NCBI RefSeq assembly: GCF_902459525.1
Contig: NZ_LR699166.1
Coordinates: 1,996,501 to 2,060,500 of the forward strand
Source: Sideroxydans sp. CL21
Lineage (GTDB): Bacteria; Pseudomonadota; Gammaproteobacteria; Burkholderiales; Gallionellaceae
DNA: 64,000 nt
Reading direction: 5' to 3'
A program made the position numbers and the translations under genes. The notes beneath the pieces are model-generated. The model had not been told where the DNA came from. It saw only the letters and a list, made by a program, of their open reading frames with translations, and did not search any database. Of the stretch, positions 26,451 through 33,945 are shown one piece after another. The stretch's first letter is position 1. Each line of letters begins with the position of its first letter.

Positions 26451-27126
26451 TTCCAGCTCCTGTCTTTATCTCTTCAAAGTAGTAACCCAGCTTTTGTATG
26501 TTGGCATCCGAAACATGCTTGTTCGGCATCCAGGTCTTGGGTTCCCAGGCTTGCGGACTGCGAATGAAACTCGCAATGTATTCAGGCTGCAGGCGTCGCG
26601 CAGCGGTATAAACCTCGGGGCCGGACAAGCCACCGTAATCCGGTTCGATCTGGTGGCAGGCCATACATCCCAGGAACTTGTCGAACATCATCTCGTCCAT
26701 CATTTTGGAGCCCTTGCCAGGAACGATTTTTTCCTTGGCGATCAGATCGTCGTGCTGTTTCAACTTCATCAACTCTGACGCAACCGCGGCTGCGTCGGAT
26801 TTGGATAAAGCCATGTGCTCACTGATCGTTGCGGGATCCACTACATCGTGCTTGTCGCCAGTCTTGATATGGTTGCCATAGAACTCTCCCGCCGGGCGTA
26901 TGTGCGTCGGCTTTTGTAGCCACTCCACCAGCCACTCCTTCCGGTATTTATTTCCGGCGTAGGCAAGGTTCGGCCCTTTCAGGCTCCAGACCTCTTTCAG
27001 CGTCTGCGGCGCCGGGCCGGACAGGTTATGGCAAGACTCGCAATCCTTTTTCAAAATCGTGGCTCCATCTTCTGCCCACGAGGGCAAGGCAAGGCCAAGC
27101 AATGCAATTAAAAATATTATTTTCAT
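26440..27126 (-). CDS. ncgB: Diheme cytochrome c (NcgB-like)
   Basis: 228 residues: signal peptide to about residue 19, heme motifs CESCH (C29) and CMACH (near residue 154), each in a cytochrome c-like domain. It starts 1 base after ncgA and overlaps ncgC. Position and pattern match ncgB of the Nitrosomonas ncgABC-nirK operon. Likely periplasmic electron carrier for the copper enzymes. Confidence 0.82.
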   Translation of the reverse strand: MKIIFLIALLGLALPSWAEDGATILKKDCESCHNLSGPAPQTLKEVWSLKGPNLAYAGNKYRKEWLVEWLQKPTHIRPAGEFYGNHIKTGDKHDVVDPATISEHMALSKSDAAAVASELMKLKQHDDLIAKEKIVPGKGSKMMDEMMFDKFLGCMACHQIEPDYGGLSGPEVYTAARRLQPEYIASFIRSPQAWEPKTWMPNKHVSDANIQKLGYYFEEIKTGAGNGK

Positions 27127-27127
27127 G

Positions 27128-28174
27128 TTATCTGTGCCTTCTGGTCTGTTCTATGGCCTGGCCCTGGAATGCAGTGTTGTTATACAAGCCATACCCCTGT
27201 TTGAGCGACTCGCTATAGAAGTAATTGGGATCGTAAACTTTGTCCTTCCACGCATAGAAAGTGTCGAATTTGATGCCCTCATATTCGATGACCGTCACCG
27301 GTCCGCCCAACATGGCGCCATTGTTCGTCATGTGCTTGTCCACATGGTCATGCATGATGAACAAACCTGGATTTTTCATCTCGACGATGGCGTCATAACG
27401 CTCTCCCGGGCCGACAGAAATCGTATCCACATAGTAAGGATGATCCAGCGGATAGCCGTCCTTGTGCGTAATCAGCATGTCGTGGCCATGCAAATGCATC
27501 TCATGGAACTCATCGCCCGCCCCGTAAAAACGCAACCTGAGCACATCCCCCTTTTTCACGCGGATCGGTTGGGTATACGGAAAGGATTTTGCGTTGACGG
27601 AAAAATAATCGGAAATATCTTGCGGTGCTCCCCCCTTGCCATAGGAGTTGGCATAGGCAGACTCCCATGTATTCATCATCAAGATCGCGTCTTTGGTTAC
27701 TTTCTTTTCAAGATCACTCGGATTTTTCGGATCAATGATCAACGGCCCCCACATGCCGCGAGTAGCCACGTGCTCCCAAACATTCACGTGGCAGTGATAC
27801 CAGAGACTGCCTGGACGATCGACCGTAAATTTGTAAGTAAACGTGTCGCCGGGCTGAATCGCATCCTGAGTAACTCCAGGCACTCCATCGTTGTGCCATG
27901 AACCTATCTGATTGACGCCGTGCCAGTGCATGGTATGTGGCAAAGTCGTGTTATTCGTCACATGCACGGTCACATCGTCCCCTTGCTTGACATGAATCAA
28001 CGGGCCGGGTACTTGCCCATTGAATGCAAATACTTTATTGACGAATCCTGGAGCAACTTCGATCGTGACCTCTTCGATCGTCATATTGAATTCGCGCGCT
28101 TCAGCCCAGGCAAAAGACGGCAACGCTCCAATCACAGAAAAAATCACCCCTGCTATTGCTCCCGACAATTTCAT
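27128..28174 (-). CDS. ncgA: Two-domain multicopper oxidase NcgA
   Basis: 348 residues: signal peptide to about residue 24, then two cupredoxin domains. Copper-binding motifs HTMHWHG, WYHCHVNVWEHVATRGMWG, HEMHLHGHD and MHDHVDKHM are visible; only the first domain has the Cys of a type 1 site. This is the small two-domain laccase type. In Nitrosomonas europaea the corresponding gene heads the ncgABC-nirK operon and contributes to nitrite tolerance. Two NsrR-like palindromes lie upstream. Confidence 0.87.
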   Translation of the reverse strand: MKLSGAIAGVIFSVIGALPSFAWAEAREFNMTIEEVTIEVAPGFVNKVFAFNGQVPGPLIHVKQGDDVTVHVTNNTTLPHTMHWHGVNQIGSWHNDGVPGVTQDAIQPGDTFTYKFTVDRPGSLWYHCHVNVWEHVATRGMWGPLIIDPKNPSDLEKKVTKDAILMMNTWESAYANSYGKGGAPQDISDYFSVNAKSFPYTQPIRVKKGDVLRLRFYGAGDEFHEMHLHGHDMLITHKDGYPLDHPYYVDTISVGPGERYDAIVEMKNPGLFIMHDHVDKHMTNNGAMLGGPVTVIEYEGIKFDTFYAWKDKVYDPNYFYSESLKQGYGLYNNTAFQGQAIEQTRRHR

Positions 28175-28185
28175 AATCGCCCCCG

Positions 28186-28208
28186 TAGATATATTTTAAA
28201 TACATGTT
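28186..28208. promoter_or_regulatory. NsrR-like operator, proximal, imperfect
   Basis: TAGATATAT, five bases TTTAA, then ATACATGTT: the 9-5-9 architecture of NsrR sites with three mismatches between the arms. It lies 12 bases upstream of the ncgA start codon. Confidence 0.45.
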
Positions 28209-28326
28209 ATAGAGCCAAAAAAATGCGCCATCAAATACAGCGCTTCTGTTCTTTTTATTCTGCGAATAAATGACGCATCAGACAGTTAGACGCACTATAA
28301 ATATCAAGTATTCAGGATGTCAACTG

Positions 28327-28349
28327 AATATGTATTTTAAATACATCTT
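28327..28349. promoter_or_regulatory. NsrR operator upstream of ncgA
   Basis: AATATGTAT, five bases TTTAA, then ATACATCTT. The right arm matches the known NsrR half-site AAGATGYAT (reversed) exactly and the left differs at one base. About 150 bases upstream of ncgA, so it fits control of the ncg-nirK operon by NsrR. Confidence 0.75.
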
Positions 28350-28541
28350 TAACGCAGGGATAACGTATATATAACGTTTTATTAACAGATAACAGCGTTA
28401 TGGTTATATTTAATGCGGAAAAAGGACTGGGAAATGACTAGAAATGATGAGCAGGCAACTCGGTTTATGTTAATTATTGCGCCACTATTGTTCGACAAGA
28501 ATTATCAAATCACTACTGCAAATTTCGATTGCTTGAATCGG

Positions 28542-28988
28542 TTAGGTGAAAGTCACATAAACCGGTTTTCCTGACTTAGATCTAGCAATCGGCTTAGCTG
28601 CATCGGCTAATGTGTATTTCTCAAGTACAGCCATAAAGGCTGCGCGCCCTTCGTACAACATCGACTTTAATCGGCAAGTCGGACTTATCACGCAGTTGTC
28701 CGTTTTGGGATTGAAACATTCAAGCAGATCCATATCAGCTTCAGTTGTTCTGACCACATCACTTAACAAGATATCTTCGGCAGGGCGCGCAAGTTTTACC
28801 CCTCCATTCTTGCCCCTGCTCGTAATTATGAAATTATGTATTCCAAGGTTGTGAACCACTTTAACCAGGTGATTCCGAGAAATGTTGTAGTAGTCGGTAA
28901 TTTCGGTGATGGTGGCCGTTGCATCTGGCTTTGATGCAAGGTACAAGAGAACACGCAACGAATAGTCCGTGTAAACAGTTAGTTTCAC
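28542..28988 (-). CDS. nsrR: Nitric oxide-sensing Rrf2 repressor NsrR
   Basis: 148 residues from GTG at 28988, preceded by GAGGAG. Rrf2 winged helix at the N-terminus (MKLTVYTDYSLRVLLYLA) with D8, and three cysteines C91, C99 and C105 for the NO-sensitive cluster. The sequence opening is typical of NsrR rather than IscR. NO removes repression. It is followed on the same strand by the ncg-nirK cluster and has its own palindrome upstream. Confidence 0.93.
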   Translation of the reverse strand: MKLTVYTDYSLRVLLYLASKPDATATITEITDYYNISRNHLVKVVHNLGIHNFIITSRGKNGGVKLARPAEDILLSDVVRTTEADMDLLECFNPKTDNCVISPTCRLKSMLYEGRAAFMAVLEKYTLADAAKPIARSKSGKPVYVTFT

Positions 28989-29338
28989 AATATCAACTCC
29001 TCAATTAATCTAAATTCTTTCCTTGGGATGTGTAAGCGTGACAAATCTTGCTCTGACATTATATGATGTATGTAGAATACATCATATAATTAATGACGAG
29101 TAAATCCACGTGTAACAAGGTTCTATAGAGTCTTCTGCAAGTTGTCATTCAATGCAAATAGCAATAATTGATTCCACCGTATAGCAGTACATGTGGACAA
29201 ACCGCAGTGGGAAATGGTCTTCGGAATGCACTTTCATATGCATAACAGCTCGAACACAAAGAATGCGAGTTACCACAGGAAGAAATCAGACGTTGTTCTA
29301 GTTCAATTATATATATCGTCGAAGATCGATCAGTCATT
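28989..29338. other. Divergent promoter region between nsrR and outer membrane gene
   Basis: About 350 A/T-rich bases. It holds the strong NsrR palindrome at 29061-29087 and must contain promoters for nsrR (minus) and the barrel gene (plus). No ORF is convincing. Confidence 0.55.
29061..29087. promoter_or_regulatory. Perfect 11-bp NsrR-type palindrome upstream of nsrR
   Basis: ATATGATGTAT, spacer GTAGA, ATACATCATAT: a perfect inverted repeat. Its core ATGATGTAT-N5-ATACATCAT differs from the NsrR consensus AAGATGYAT-N5-ATRCATCTT at a single base per arm. It lies 73 bases upstream of nsrR, which suggests autoregulation, and 252 upstream of the divergent barrel gene. Confidence 0.8.
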
Positions 29339-30382
29339 ATGAATGCGATTCACAACGCTTCAACTTTCAACAAATCATTTCGAATAGTGATTGCCGCTAC
29401 TCTCGTAATCATTCTGCTGTTATCGATGAATAAAGCGAATGCCTGTGCCGCCTGTGGAGACACCCTTTCCAGAGACTGGGAATCCCAGGGCATCTCCAGC
29501 AAACCCGGCTTCACTGCCGATGTTTCCTACGACTATCTCAACCAGAACAGGCAACGCTACGGCACGAGTGCCGCATCACCCGCGCTGATCAATAACCGGT
29601 TGGCAGCAGGCGAAGAAGTCGAGGACTACACCAGAACGCAGACGATGACAGCCTCGTTGCTCTATAACGAGGATACCTGGGGCATGGGCATCATGCTGCC
29701 CTATGTAATGCGCTCGCATGGCACCTTCGGCACCACTGCTCCTTTGGGTTCCAGCTATTCCACCTCGTCGGATGCCGGTATCGGTGATGTCCGCGTCGTT
29801 GGCCGTTATACCGGGTTCTCCGACGAACGCTCCTCCGGCATCATCGCGGGTATCAAGCTGCCCACCGGGAGTACCAGCAAGAATTTCGACTCCGGAACCG
29901 CGGTCGGCACGCCTCTCGATGCAGCACTGCAAATCGGCACCGGCTCCACGGACATTATTCTGGGGGGGTATACCACGGGTACCATCGATATCTACGGCTG
30001 GTTCCTGCAGGGGACCGTGCAGCATGCGGTGGCAACCAAACAGGCGCTGGGCAACCAGGACTATCGCCCAGGCGATGCCTATTTGCTGAATACCGGGATC
30101 CGCTACGCCGGTTTCGGTGCGAAGGTTTCACCCATGCTGCAGCTGAACGTCATCAGGCGCCAGGCGGACACCGGAACGCCGGTGACCGTGCCGATCGATC
30201 CGGTCACCGGCGTTCCTGTCACGGGCGGCACGCTGGCTTATCTGGCACCCGGCGTATCGGTGCGTGTCGGGGGTGGCGCCTCAGTCTACGGATTTGTCCA
30301 GATCCCGATTTACCAGAACGTCAACTCGCTCCAACTGACCCCGGGCTACACCCTGACGGTGGGCGTAAGACAATCTTTCTGA
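29339..30382 (+). CDS. Outer membrane beta-barrel protein with N-terminal CxxC
   Basis: 347 residues. A signal peptide (about 1-36) ends at NACAACGDTLSRDW, so the mature protein starts with a CxxCG pair. The rest alternates like beta strands and ends in F (VGVRQSF), typical of an outer membrane barrel. It looks like the family of poorly known transport-like barrels seen in metal- and sulfur-oxidising bacteria. The next gene encodes a TlpA-type thiol-disulfide protein, which may act on the Cys pair. Confidence 0.7.
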   Translation: MNAIHNASTFNKSFRIVIAATLVIILLLSMNKANACAACGDTLSRDWESQGISSKPGFTADVSYDYLNQNRQRYGTSAASPALINNRLAAGEEVEDYTRTQTMTASLLYNEDTWGMGIMLPYVMRSHGTFGTTAPLGSSYSTSSDAGIGDVRVVGRYTGFSDERSSGIIAGIKLPTGSTSKNFDSGTAVGTPLDAALQIGTGSTDIILGGYTTGTIDIYGWFLQGTVQHAVATKQALGNQDYRPGDAYLLNTGIRYAGFGAKVSPMLQLNVIRRQADTGTPVTVPIDPVTGVPVTGGTLAYLAPGVSVRVGGGASVYGFVQIPIYQNVNSLQLTPGYTLTVGVRQSF

Positions 30383-30421
30383 CGAGTCAGCAATAAAATG
30401 GCTGTGATATAGGTGCTATAA

Positions 30422-30934
30422 ATGAACGCGCAAGCAAAACAAAATTTGTCGGCCCCATTGAAAGGTGCGTTCCTGGCGCTCCTTCTGTCACTATGTTCGA
30501 CCCACATGGCACTGGCGGGTGATTGGAACCTGAAAGACAAAGACGGTGTGCATTACAAACTTTCCGAACAAAAAGGCAAATGGGTGCTGATCAATTTCTG
30601 GGCACCATGGTGTCCTCCTTGTCTCGAAGAATTGCCGGGACTCGATGCTCTGCAGAAACAGCACAAGGACTTGCTGGTAATTGGAGTCGCGGTACTGTAC
30701 CGAAAAAAACAGGAAGTCATCGATGCAGTTCGGTCAACGTCGATTTCTTATCCCATCATCTTGGGCAACGAGGATATCGCCAGTGATTTCGGCGAAATGA
30801 AAGGCATGCCGACCAGCTTTCTCTACTCTCCCTCAGGCAAACTTGTCGGCCACCATGACGGACCGCTTTCACAGACTGATATCGAGCAGGCGATTGCTCA
30901 AAAGCCTGCCTTAGCAGAACTGTTCAGTCAATAG
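30422..30934 (+). CDS. TlpA-like thiol-disulfide protein
   Basis: 170 residues: signal peptide to about residue 32, then a thioredoxin fold with WAPWCPPCLEELP active site and the cis-Pro region GMPTSFLY. It works in the periplasm as a reductant or isomerase. It begins 39 bases after the barrel gene and may serve it or the nearby cytochromes. Confidence 0.88.
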   Translation: MNAQAKQNLSAPLKGAFLALLLSLCSTHMALAGDWNLKDKDGVHYKLSEQKGKWVLINFWAPWCPPCLEELPGLDALQKQHKDLLVIGVAVLYRKKQEVIDAVRSTSISYPIILGNEDIASDFGEMKGMPTSFLYSPSGKLVGHHDGPLSQTDIEQAIAQKPALAELFSQ

Positions 30935-30974
30935 ATCCAATGCGATCTGCCAGCCAGACAAGGTGAAACAACTG

Positions 30975-31234
30975 AAGGGGACAGATTTCTAAACCATATT
31001 GTTCCAACGCCTGCGCGATCGTGAGGCGGTCACCGATGTCCAGTTGCAAGAGTTGTCCGGAACACGCGGCAATATCACGACTGCAGCGCTGCTGGCTGCC
31101 GGCATACCGCCAGAGCGTAAGCAGATCGCTGCTCCGGAAAAAGTGGAAGCCAAGGAACTTGATGTGCCATTGAAACTTGATCTCGGCACAACTTCCAAGT
31201 CGGCTATTCCCGCACCCAAATTATCCAGCATCTA
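30975..31234 (+). pseudogene. Remnant of a DUF748-like protein, C-terminal end only
   Basis: A 78-codon frame (30999-31234) has no ATG and no ribosome binding site and is preceded by an in-frame TAA. Its sequence (LRDREAVTDVQLQELSGTRG, then LAAGIPPERKQIAAPEKVEAK) looks like the tail of DUF748/AsmA-like proteins, where the residues around AALLAAGIP..R form the OmpA-like end. Just before it is GAAGGGGACAGATTTCT, a phrase often found in REP-type repeats. It is probably the stump of a gene lost by rearrangement. Confidence 0.5.
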
Positions 31235-31453
31235 GAATAGGATTTTCATCACGGTTCGACATAACCAAACCACTTGGCAACCTTCTGGTTGCTTTGCGGG
31301 ACGGCCAGTAGTGCCAGCTAGCTGCAAACACAATTGCTTGCCTTGCCTCAAGCAACTCATTTATTTCATGTGCCGAATAGTGCGATGTCAAGTTTCTTGT
31401 CGAAATTGTTGATGTATTGGCCGATATCGGAAGCTGAGAGTTCGATAGGCAAG
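31235..31453. other. Intergenic stretch downstream of candidate small RNA
   Basis: Minus-strand frames here contain protein-like phrases (LPIELSASDIGQYINNFDKK to a stop; INELLEARQAIVF in another frame) but no start or ribosome binding site. They may be decayed coding sequence. No clear feature on the plus strand. Confidence 0.35.
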
Positions 31454-31490
31454 AAAAAAATATGCCCCTGAACCTCACGGAACAGGGGCA
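31454..31490 (-). terminator. Rho-independent terminator of candidate small RNA
   Basis: On the minus strand TGCCCCTG pairs with CAGGGGCA (31490-31463) around a 12-base loop and is followed within two bases by a run of seven T. This is a strong intrinsic terminator, though no protein gene precedes it on that strand. Confidence 0.8.
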
Positions 31491-31547
31491 AATGTCTTAA
31501 CAAAGGGGGAGAGTTAAGACGGCACGTTCAGGGTTAGGACGTGCCAT
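31454..31547 (-). ncRNA. Candidate trans-acting small RNA, about 94 nt
   Basis: Three consecutive hairpins on the minus strand: GGCACGT/ACGTGCC (31545-31521), GTCTTAAC/GTTAAGAC (31520-31494), and a terminator stem (31490-31463) with a T-run. The second loop is TCTCCCCCTTT, complementary to strong Shine-Dalgarno sequences. A sigma-70 promoter is placed just right upstream (31555-31583). No ORF fits. It lies about 380 bases upstream of and divergent to glrK. I know of no named family that matches; antisense targeting of ribosome binding sites is inference. Confidence 0.65.
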
Positions 31548-31554
31548 GCCTATT

Positions 31555-31583
31555 AGAATATTATTAAACGCTTAAATAGTCAA
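31555..31583 (-). promoter_or_regulatory. Sigma-70 promoter of candidate small RNA
   Basis: TTGACT at 31583-31578, exactly 17 bases, then TATTCT at 31560-31555 on the minus strand. The -35 box matches at five of six bases, the -10 box at four of six. Predicted transcription start is near 31547. Confidence 0.6.
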
Positions 31584-31924
31584 CATGACATTCTATGGAA
31601 ACGGTCAGCGAGTCGGTCAAGAAAGGGGCCAAACCGCTTCCCCGGATCGATTCCGATTATTTTCAATCTGGGCAGGCAATCCACATATTCGGCCAGATGT
31701 TTGCCGCATGGGTGAATAATTTCCCCATCTTATCGGCGCTCGCTCATCCGTAATGTGCATAGCATGCAATAGATCAAATGTCGTTAAAGCCCGACAGTGA
31801 TGCAAATTCACTTGCTGCTTCACCGAGCCGATTATATAGTCACCAACAATCCTGCTTTTATATCTCCCTGCCAAAAATATGGCGTGTTTTCTCTGCGGTT
31901 ATCCAGGCCACGACACGATGCACG
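31584..31924. other. Upstream region of glrK
   Basis: About 340 bases. A possible sigma-54 element CGGCCA-N5-TTGCC at 31690-31705 has the right GG-N10-GC spacing but poor flanks. The glrK frame stays open back to 31778 without a good ribosome binding site. Confidence 0.3.
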
Positions 31925-33403
31925 ATGAGCAATAACTTTGTGGCGACTCTGAAAAAAAAATTATCAGGACTGCCCCCGAAATCTTTCGCCGGGTTAATTC
32001 TTGTCGGCCTGTTGCTTGTTGCCCTGCCCTTGATACTGCCGCTCATATACAGCACGGCATCGATCAGCCAACTTTCAAAACAAAGCAGGCAAGCCGTCTA
32101 TCAGGCAGAGCAAATCGCACATTTCAGCCGCATACTGGTCGATCAGGCTGCAGCGATGGAACGCAGCGTCAGGTTGTCGCTGATTTTGGCAGACAAATCT
32201 TTGCTTAAGGGGTATTACCAGGGCCATGGAAAGTTCCGGGAGATCCTGCAGAATCTCTCGACACTCCCTCTTACGGACAAGCAGCATCAGCTTGTAAGCA
32301 TCATGGATACATCCGAGTCAGCAATTTATTCCAGGGTGCAGAAAATTCATCTTCCACGAAAAAAGGCGGGGATACGGAATATCGATTTCACCCCACTGAT
32401 GGATTCTACGCAGGAGTTTCTGATCCACGGGGATGCCCCAGTCGAGCATGAAGTGGAGGCGATGCAGGAAATGGCCGGGCAGGCAAACAAAATCACATAC
32501 TGGTTGCTGATTGGCCTGGTGCCATTAGCCCTGTTGCTGGCTTTTGGATTTTCCATACTGATCACAAGGCCTATACGGCAAATTGACGATGCGATCAGGG
32601 CAATGGGAAATGGCGAACTATCGAATACCATCAAAATCGACGGCCCCCAGGATCTGCAGCAACTTGGGGATAGGCTGAACTGGATGCGCCTGCGCCTGCT
32701 TGAGATCGAGGAGCAAAAATCAACGTTCCTTCAGCATATTTCGCACGAACTCAAGACCCCGCTCACCTCGATCCGCGAAGGAGCAAATCTTCTCTCGGAA
32801 GGCATAGCCGGCAAGCTCACCGCCAAACAAAATGAAATTGCAAGAATACTTTTTGCCAACAGTATCCAATTACAGAAACGAATTGAAGACCTGTTAAACT
32901 ACAGCGCGTTGCAGGCTGGGAAAGCCGCCCTCCACATACAGAGAGTGGCATTGAGAATGGTTCTGGAATCGGTACTGCACGACCAATATCTGGCAATCAC
33001 AAATAAATCGCTGCAAATCGAACTCCTGTGTCCTGATTTAATGCTTGAATGTGACGAACAAAAAGTCAGGACTATTGTGGACAATCTTTTGTCCAATGCA
33101 ATCAAATATTCCCCTCAAGGCGGGCTGGTCAAAATTCATGCAGGCGTTATCGATAGCAGTGTCAGGCTGGAAGTTCAGGATTCCGGCCCGGGTATAGACC
33201 CTATGGACAGAGAAAAGATATTTGATGCGTTCTATCAGGGACGCAAGGCACCTCAAGGACATATCAGAGGTACCGGGCTTGGCTTGTCCATCGCCCGCGA
33301 ATATGTGCTGGCGCATGGAGGTTCAATCGAATTGCTGGAGATTCATCAAGGCACATGCTTCCGCATCACCCTTCCGCTGAATCGCGCCACAGCTACGCTA
33401 TGA
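31925..33403 (+). CDS. glrK: Sensor histidine kinase GlrK/QseE-like
   Basis: 492 residues from ATG at 31925, chosen because it begins with a polar stretch followed by TM1 (about 20-45). A periplasmic domain with helices, TM2 about 205-227, HAMP, HisKA with QHISHELKTPLTSIREGANLL, and HATPase with DSGPGIDP and GTGLGLSIAREYV follow. This and the next two genes match the glrK-qseG-glrR order, a sigma-54-linked envelope system. Its stop overlaps the lipoprotein start. Confidence 0.87.
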   Translation: MSNNFVATLKKKLSGLPPKSFAGLILVGLLLVALPLILPLIYSTASISQLSKQSRQAVYQAEQIAHFSRILVDQAAAMERSVRLSLILADKSLLKGYYQGHGKFREILQNLSTLPLTDKQHQLVSIMDTSESAIYSRVQKIHLPRKKAGIRNIDFTPLMDSTQEFLIHGDAPVEHEVEAMQEMAGQANKITYWLLIGLVPLALLLAFGFSILITRPIRQIDDAIRAMGNGELSNTIKIDGPQDLQQLGDRLNWMRLRLLEIEEQKSTFLQHISHELKTPLTSIREGANLLSEGIAGKLTAKQNEIARILFANSIQLQKRIEDLLNYSALQAGKAALHIQRVALRMVLESVLHDQYLAITNKSLQIELLCPDLMLECDEQKVRTIVDNLLSNAIKYSPQGGLVKIHAGVIDSSVRLEVQDSGPGIDPMDREKIFDAFYQGRKAPQGHIRGTGLGLSIAREYVLAHGGSIELLEIHQGTCFRITLPLNRATATL

Positions 33404-33945
33404 ACCACAAGACTCCGTTTATCCTGATGCTGAAAGTGCTTGCCATCGCAACATTGCTTTCTGCATGCTCGGTTGTGCCGACTTCCCTCCCCACGACAAA
33501 TCTCGTCGCTTGCCCTCCGCAGGCCCTTGCGCTCTCTGCCGATCGGGTTTTGCGCTACTACACCTGTCTGGGCACACTGCCAGCCTCCGACGTCGCCAGC
33601 GAATATCATGCGGTCAGCCTGAGCTTTTCTGAAACCGGCAGTAATTCGGACCGTCTCAAACTGGCAATACTGTTATCCTTGCCCGATACCGAGTTTCACA
33701 GTACCGCGGCGGCGCTCAATCTTGTAAAGAATATGCCTGCAGGGCCGGAACCTGTTCCCTCCACTCTGCCCGACCTTGCCCTTCTTTTGAGTGTGTTACT
33801 AGAACAACAGCAGCATGCGGATGACAGCATTTCCGAACTCAAAAAGGAACTTTCTGACGAAAAGGTGCATTCGGATTTCCTTCAAAAAAAGATCGATGCC
33901 GTCAAGGATCTTGAAATCAACCTGATACACCGGGATCAACCATGA
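33400..33945 (+). CDS. Lipoprotein of the GlrKR system (QseG-like)
   Basis: 181 residues from ATG at 33400, overlapping glrK by four bases. A lipobox LLSAC lies at residues 20-24, so the mature protein is a lipoprotein. The C-terminal third is a coiled coil (QQQHADDSISELKKELSDEKV). In enterics QseG sits between the kinase and regulator genes and binds the kinase. Sequence is poorly conserved, so the call rests on position and topology. Confidence 0.72.
   Translation: MNHKTPFILMLKVLAIATLLSACSVVPTSLPTTNLVACPPQALALSADRVLRYYTCLGTLPASDVASEYHAVSLSFSETGSNSDRLKLAILLSLPDTEFHSTAAALNLVKNMPAGPEPVPSTLPDLALLLSVLLEQQQHADDSISELKKELSDEKVHSDFLQKKIDAVKDLEINLIHRDQP

Larger units (their letters stand above)
28175..28541. 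other. Leader and promoter region of ncgA
   Basis: About 370 A/T-rich bases between nsrR and ncgA. It contains two NsrR-type palindromes, listed separately, and no ORF with a ribosome binding site. Transcription of the ncg operon should start here. Confidence 0.6.

Noticed and set aside
31454-31547. Identification of the candidate small RNA as GlmY or as a Csr-type decoy on the plus strand
   Set aside because: No sequence similarity to GlmY that I can see, and the orientation is opposite. The plus strand has a GGGGGAG loop that could suit CsrA but it lacks a promoter and T-run, whereas the minus strand has both.
31617-31874. 85-codon minus ORF upstream of glrK
   Set aside because: No ribosome binding site or family pattern; it only reflects low stop density.
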